From: JAVJPJ01 sp040217295
Lineage (GTDB): Bacteria > Pseudomonadota > Alphaproteobacteria > Rhodobacterales > Rhodobacteraceae
Assembly (NCBI GenBank): GCA_964460185.1
Contig: CAYWTM010000116.1
Coordinates: forward strand, 1-10,738
DNA length: 10,738 nucleotides
Direction: 5' to 3'
Shown here: in pieces, positions 7,783 through 10,738 of the stretch
How the letters are laid out: each line of letters starts with the position of its first letter
Numbering within the stretch: position 1 is the stretch's first letter
The notes under the pieces: model-generated
Seen by the model: the letters and a program-made list of their open reading frames with translations, nothing else
The model's database searches: none
Told to the model about the DNA's origin: nothing
Made by a program: the position numbers and the translations under genes

Positions 7783-7835
7783 TTCGGATGCATCCGCACC
7801 GATTGACGGCAGGGACCAGCGCGGATGCATCCGAA
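7783..7835. promoter_or_regulatory. 15-bp inverted repeat built of two CGGATGCATCCG palindromes (candidate operator)
   Basis: TTCGGATGCATCCGC (7783-7797) is followed after 23 bases by its exact reverse complement (7821-7835). Each arm contains the self-complementary 12-mer CGGATGCATCCG (7785-7796 and 7822-7833), centre-to-centre 37 bp, about 3.5 helical turns. Such duplicated palindromes in a divergent promoter region are typical of operators for dimeric regulators. Alternatively the arms could pair as one long hairpin. The cognate protein is unknown; the half-site does not look like a LysR T-N11-A box. Confidence 0.5.
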
Positions 7836-7840
7836 TAGGT

Positions 7841-7891
7841 AACCTTGCAGGTCCATTCACGTGGGGGGAAAGCCCCGTATGAAGCAAGGTT
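7841..7891 (+). other. Imperfect stem-loop ahead of the OxyR-like gene
   Basis: AACCTTGC (7841-7848) can pair with GCAAGGTT (7884-7891). Inside it TTCA (7856-7859) pairs with TGAA (7880-7883) next to the outer stem, and a short GGG/CCC hairpin caps it. There are bulges, the largest 7 bases at 7849-7855. It could be a leader RNA structure if transcription starts upstream; chance is also possible. Confidence 0.25.
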
Positions 7892-7961
7892 AGTCTAGAC
7901 AAACCGCGCGTGCCCGCGATCCGCCTGGTCCATTTCAGGACGACTTACCCATACCGTGACA

Positions 7962-7974
7962 TTTCCATAGGAAA
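7962..7974 (+). promoter_or_regulatory. Candidate LysR-type binding box, copy 2 (TTTCC-ATA-GGAAA)
   Basis: This is a perfect inverted repeat with 5-bp arms and a 3-bp centre, fitting the T-N11-A form of LysR-type boxes. The similarity extends to the right (AAGCCA). It lies 50 bp before the start of the OxyR-like gene and 32 bp from copy 3, so autoregulation is likely if the site is real. Confidence 0.45.
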
Positions 7975-7993
7975 AAGCCAGAAGTGGTTTGAT

Positions 7994-8006
7994 TTTCGAT
8001 TGGAAA
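7994..8006 (+). promoter_or_regulatory. Candidate LysR-type binding box, copy 3 (TTTCGATTGGAAA)
   Basis: This 13-mer differs from copy 2 at two positions, again in T-N11-A form, and lies exactly 32 bp (about three helical turns) downstream on the same face of the helix. The shared sequence continues as AAGC. It ends 17 bp before the proposed ATG, where binding could also interfere with expression of the gene. Confidence 0.45.
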
Positions 8007-8023
8007 AAGCTAATACGTTCTTC

Positions 8024-8962
8024 ATGCCGATTTCCGTGCCCCCCATCACCCTTCGTCAGATGCGATACCTCCTCGCGTTGGAAGAGACACATCACTTCCG
8101 CGAAGCGGCCGAAAGCTGTGGCATCTCCCAGCCTTCGCTGTCTGTTCAGATCAAGACGCTCGAGGACGCGCTAGGCGTGGTCCTGGTCGAACGCGGCCGC
8201 GGGCCGGTGCGCCTGACCCTTGCGGGTCGCGAGGTGGCACGGCGCGCGCGCGAGATCCTGGATGCCACCCAGGGTATTCTCGATTTGTCGGTCACACTCA
8301 AGTCGGGTCTGGGCGGCACCGTCCGGCTTGGGACATCCGCCACGCTTGGGCCTTATCTGATGCCGCATGTCGTGGGCGATCTGCGACGGTCGCATCCCGA
8401 TTTGCGGCTGTATATCCGCGAGGCCGCGCCACGCGATCTGATGCGCGAATTGAATGACGGTGTGCATGACCTGATCCTGACGCAACTGCCGGTTTCAGGG
8501 TCCACGCTATCGGTTGCGCGGATCTTTCGCGAACCCCTCGCCGTCGCGTTGCCAACGGGCCATCCGCTGACCGCGAAGGCGTCTCTGGACAACGAGGATC
8601 TGGCCAACCAGACGATCCTGTCACTGTCCCCCGCCTATACACTGCATGATCAGATCTCGGCGGTGTGCATGGAAACCGGGGCGAACCTGTCTCGTGAATA
8701 CGAGGGCACGTCGCTGGATGCGTTGCGGCAGATGGTTGCGATGAACATGGGGCTGACGTTCTTGCCCGCGCTTTATGTGGAAAGCGAGATCCAGGGCCGC
8801 GCCCGTGACGTCGAGGTGCGGCCCTTCCGGGGGCGACGGTTCTCGCGCTCGATCGGGCTGGTCTGGCGAAGCGCTTCGGGTGCGGGACCGGTACATGAGA
8901 GGCTCGCGGCGGCGATCCGGGCGACGGCGGGGCGGTTCCCCCAGCTTGTCATCGAAGCCTGA
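8024..8962 (+). CDS. OxyR-like LysR-family transcriptional regulator lacking the peroxidatic cysteine
   Basis: The 312-residue protein has an N-terminal winged HTH (residues 8-66; HHFREAAESCGISQPSLSVQI) and a type-2 periplasmic-binding-like effector domain. It follows E. coli OxyR closely at several places: the HTH, TLGPYLMPH (about 107-115), GTSLDALRQMVA and GLTFLPALYV. At the redox site, however, the OxyR pattern HCLRDQAMGFC reads YTLHDQISAVC: Thr206 stands at peroxidatic Cys199 while Cys215 keeps the position of Cys208. It therefore cannot form the OxyR disulfide and may sense something else or be constitutive. I chose the ATG at 8024, which gives normal family length; the frame is open to a GTG at 7910, adding 38 residues unlike the family. 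No good Shine-Dalgarno is seen. It is divergent from mrpA, making mrp a candidate target. Confidence 0.92.
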   Translation: MPISVPPITLRQMRYLLALEETHHFREAAESCGISQPSLSVQIKTLEDALGVVLVERGRGPVRLTLAGREVARRAREILDATQGILDLSVTLKSGLGGTVRLGTSATLGPYLMPHVVGDLRRSHPDLRLYIREAAPRDLMRELNDGVHDLILTQLPVSGSTLSVARIFREPLAVALPTGHPLTAKASLDNEDLANQTILSLSPAYTLHDQISAVCMETGANLSREYEGTSLDALRQMVAMNMGLTFLPALYVESEIQGRARDVEVRPFRGRRFSRSIGLVWRSASGAGPVHERLAAAIRATAGRFPQLVIEA

Positions 8963-9007
8963 GCGAGGAGGATTGACGCCCGGGGTATCGGGGGCAAGAC
9001 TGCGGAC

Positions 9008-9712
9008 ATGACACAACGCCTCAGCCTTGCCGATCTTCGGGCGCTTGCGCAGGACTGCCTGACGCGCGCGGGCGTGCCAGAGGCCGCAGCGGCCGCGGTG
9101 GCCGCCGAGGTGGCGGCTTCGGAAGCTGCCAGTGAACGCCACTTCGGAATGGAAGCGCTGCTGCGCGATCTGCGCCTGATCCGCTACGGCCGGCTCAAAC
9201 CGGATGCGCGCAGTCACCTGCAACTGCCAAGGCCGGCCCTGATGCGGGTCGATGCAGCCCATGGGCTGGCGGCGGCTGCCCTGTCCGATATGGCACCGCG
9301 CCTTGCGGAGCTTGCCCGCACGCAGGGCGTGGCGCTGTTGCAGCTGGAACAGGCGAGCAATCCGGGGCTGATGATTTCGGCGGTCAGCGCGCTCGCCCAG
9401 GCCGGGTTGAGCGCGGTGGCCTACGGGGTCGATGGTGCAGGCCGTTTCGCACATCCCGACCTTCCCGGATCGGCCCCCATGCGGCATCCGCCGGACGATG
9501 CGCTTGCCGTGCTTCTGGCCGGCCGCGGGCAGCCTGCCGACAGCCCGATCGGAGGGATGGTCGCCCATGGGGCCTGGCTTCTCGCCGCGGATCCGGCCGT
9601 GGCCGGTGACGCGGTCTTGCGCAGTGCCGCGCAGGACTATCTGCCGGCCCCGCAACCTGCCCATGAGATCGCCCTGACCTCGGAACTTCTTGAACAGATT
9701 GTCACCGCCTGA
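9008..9712 (+). CDS. Short, divergent Ldh2-family (malate/L-lactate dehydrogenase superfamily) protein, possible pseudoenzyme
   Basis: The 234-residue protein resembles the N-terminal half of the Ldh2/YlbC/YiaK family of NAD(P)H-dependent 2-oxoacid reductases. It has the helical start (LADLRALAQDCLTRAGVPE), a His45 in ERHFGMEALLRDL where the family has SHG, the segment LMRVDAAHGLAAAA, and LQLEQASNPG at the position of the usual NSNH. The family is about 330-360 residues, so roughly 100 are missing. The second histidine of NSNH is Pro119, and the expected mid-domain nucleotide-binding motifs are not recognizable after residue 145. The closing ALTSELLEQIVTA may correspond to a conserved ALxxELL helix. 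Composition is as in the neighbours, with no internal stop, so it looks maintained. It starts 45 bp after the OxyR-like gene, without a well-placed ribosome binding site, and its stop overlaps the next start. Assignment is moderate; activity is doubtful. Confidence 0.62.
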   Translation: MTQRLSLADLRALAQDCLTRAGVPEAAAAAVAAEVAASEAASERHFGMEALLRDLRLIRYGRLKPDARSHLQLPRPALMRVDAAHGLAAAALSDMAPRLAELARTQGVALLQLEQASNPGLMISAVSALAQAGLSAVAYGVDGAGRFAHPDLPGSAPMRHPPDDALAVLLAGRGQPADSPIGGMVAHGAWLLAADPAVAGDAVLRSAAQDYLPAPQPAHEIALTSELLEQIVTA

Positions 9713-10677
9713 TGCCCGACGCCCTCCTGAAAGGTCTGACATTGCGCGGTCTCGAGGTGTTCGAGACCCTCGCAAGGACGGGGTCGGTCGCGGAAACCGC
9801 CGAACGTCTTGGCATGAGCGCGCCCGCCGTCTCACAGCAGCTCAAGAACCTCAGCCAGGCGCTTGGCACCGACCTGGTCGACCATTCCCGCAGGCCCATG
9901 GTCCTGACCCATTCCGGCCGGTTGTTCCTGTCACGCGCCGAAGCGGCGCTGTCGGCGCTGCGCGCGGGTCAGCGGGGCGTTACAATGCTGGACCTGTCGG
10001 AACTGTCGGCCCTTTCTATGGGCGTGATCGAGGATTTCGAGAATGAGGTCACGCCGCTTCTGGCGACACGCCTGGCCGACGCCATGAGCCAATGCGCCTT
10101 TCGGCTTCTGACGGGCGCCAGCCATGAATTGCACGGGCTGCTGGCGCGGCGCGAACTGGACATGGCGATCTGCGCCGCAGGCAACGCGGAGCCGCCCGAT
10201 GTCGTGGTCCACCCGCTTTTGCGCGATCCCTACATCGTCGCGGTGCCCAAAGGGACGGACATGGAGGGCGGGCTGGCAGGTCTTTCGCACCTGGCGTTCC
10301 TGCGGCGCGACCTGGATCAGATCATGGGCCAGCAGATCGAGCGATATGTGGCCCGCGAGGGGCTGTCGCTTCCCAGGCGGTTCGAAATGGATTCGAACCA
10401 GTCCCTGACGGCGCTTGTGGCGGGGGGGACCGGATGGACGATCACCACGCCGCTCAGCCTGTTGCGGGCTGGCCGCTTTGCCGGCGGCATCGATGCGCAT
10501 CCCCTGCCCGTGCCGGCCATGGCGCGCGAGATCGTCCTTTATGCAACCGATGACTGGAACGGCGACGTGCCGGGGCAAATCGCGGACCTGGCCCGCGATC
10601 TGGCCGAGGAGCATTTCGTCACGCCGGGCCGCGCCCAGATGCCGTGGCTGGGCGACGGCTTTGCGGTGCAGCGCTAG
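9712..10677 (+). CDS. LysR-family transcriptional regulator
   Basis: The 321-residue protein has the canonical LysR N-terminal winged HTH at about residues 9-68 (LRGLEVFETLARTGSVAETAERLGMSAPAVSQQLKNL, with VLTHSGRLFL closing the wing region). A helical linker and a substrate-binding domain follow (about 98-300), including LLARRELDMAIC and HPLLRDPYIVAVPKG, typical of the effector-domain strands. Its start codon shares one base with the preceding stop (TGATG) and has no clear Shine-Dalgarno, so it is probably translated by coupling to the Ldh2-like gene. This implies a shared transcript and possibly a shared role. Effector and targets cannot be read from sequence. Confidence 0.93.
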   Translation: MPDALLKGLTLRGLEVFETLARTGSVAETAERLGMSAPAVSQQLKNLSQALGTDLVDHSRRPMVLTHSGRLFLSRAEAALSALRAGQRGVTMLDLSELSALSMGVIEDFENEVTPLLATRLADAMSQCAFRLLTGASHELHGLLARRELDMAICAAGNAEPPDVVVHPLLRDPYIVAVPKGTDMEGGLAGLSHLAFLRRDLDQIMGQQIERYVAREGLSLPRRFEMDSNQSLTALVAGGTGWTITTPLSLLRAGRFAGGIDAHPLPVPAMAREIVLYATDDWNGDVPGQIADLARDLAEEHFVTPGRAQMPWLGDGFAVQR

Positions 10678-10695
10678 GCGCGGACCGGGGATCGC

Positions 10696-10736
10696 CGTGC
10701 TTCGCACGCCGACCCGGCGGGGGGCCTTGCCCCCCG
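10696..10736 (+). terminator. Two GC-rich hairpins after the LysR gene (possible terminator, at window edge)
   Basis: CGTGC-TTC-GCACG (10696-10708) is followed by an 8-bp perfect stem CGGGGGGC/GCCCCCCG with loop CTT (10718-10736). They begin 18 bases after the LysR stop codon. The window ends two bases later, so it cannot be seen whether a T-run follows. The placement supports transcript termination or a 3'-end stabilizer. Confidence 0.45.
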
Positions 10737-10738
10737 GA

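Larger units (their letters stand above)
7545..8023. other. 479-bp non-coding divergent region between mrpA and the OxyR-like gene
   Basis: No convincing gene lies here: the short frames present have no recognizable domain, poor composition and no ribosome binding site. The stretch is less GC-rich near 7680-7720 and 7960-8020 than the coding DNA. It should contain the promoters for the mrp operon (leftward) and for the OxyR-like gene (rightward). It holds the paired CGGATGCATCCG palindromes, three TTTCSATWGGAAA-like motifs and an imperfect stem-loop, listed separately. I could not identify a convincing sigma-70 promoter for mrpA. A weak candidate rightward -35 (TTGACG, 7803-7808) lies between the two palindromes, so palindrome copy 2 would cover the matching -10. 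Confidence 0.7.

Noticed and set aside
7590..7856. Small - strand frame (88 residues) in the divergent region
   Set aside because: No ribosome binding site, no domain, and it runs across the palindromes; composition is not like the genes.
8973..9011. Possible 12-residue leader peptide starting at TTG 8973 and ending ATGA at the Ldh2-like start
   Set aside because: The only ribosome binding site (GAGGAGG) is one base from the TTG, too close for initiation, and a 12-codon frame is easily due to chance.
8621..9835. Long - strand frame (404 residues) opposite the OxyR-like and Ldh2-like genes
   Set aside because: Arg/Gly/Pro-rich with no domain. It spans three + strand genes of which two are certain, so it is a high-GC shadow.

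Overview
The window is GC-rich, with strong G/C preference at third codon positions and tightly packed genes. Together with the gene content this suggests an alphaproteobacterium, probably a marine Rhodobacteraceae (roseobacter-type) member. That assignment is an inference from style and families, not from a marker gene.

Left edge to 1719 (+ strand): the C-terminal part of an FtsX/YbbP-type ABC transporter permease runs in from outside the window. A PPP-family metallophosphatase with all the classic metal-binding motifs follows. Two directly abutting perfect palindromes (1727-1770) separate it from the convergent operon.

1781-7544 (- strand, transcribed right to left): a complete seven-gene Mrp/Mnh multisubunit Na+(or K+)/H+ antiporter operon, mrpABCDEFG. 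The genes overlap by a few bases or are 4 bases apart. MrpA and MrpB are separate genes, the seven-gene arrangement. Together they encode one large inner-membrane complex that exports Na+ in exchange for H+ and supports pH and salt homeostasis.

7545-8023: a 479-bp non-coding divergent region, the richest regulatory stretch of the window. It holds a 15-bp inverted repeat made of two copies of the palindrome CGGATGCATCCG. It also holds three copies of a TTTCSATWGGAAA-like motif, two of them 32 bp apart just ahead of the LysR-family gene, and an imperfect stem-loop at 7841-7891.

8024-10677 (+ strand): an OxyR-like LysR-family regulator in which the peroxidatic cysteine position is threonine. 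Next come a short, divergent member of the Ldh2 (malate/L-lactate/ureidoglycolate dehydrogenase) superfamily and a second LysR-type regulator whose start codon overlaps the preceding stop (TGATG). Two GC-rich hairpins lie at the right edge.

Most of the window is ordinary. The points most worth a second look are the OxyR-like protein without its peroxidatic Cys placed opposite the mrp operon, the candidate operators between them, and the shortened Ldh2-like protein coupled to a LysR regulator. I found no CRISPR array, insertion sequence, tRNA or rRNA.
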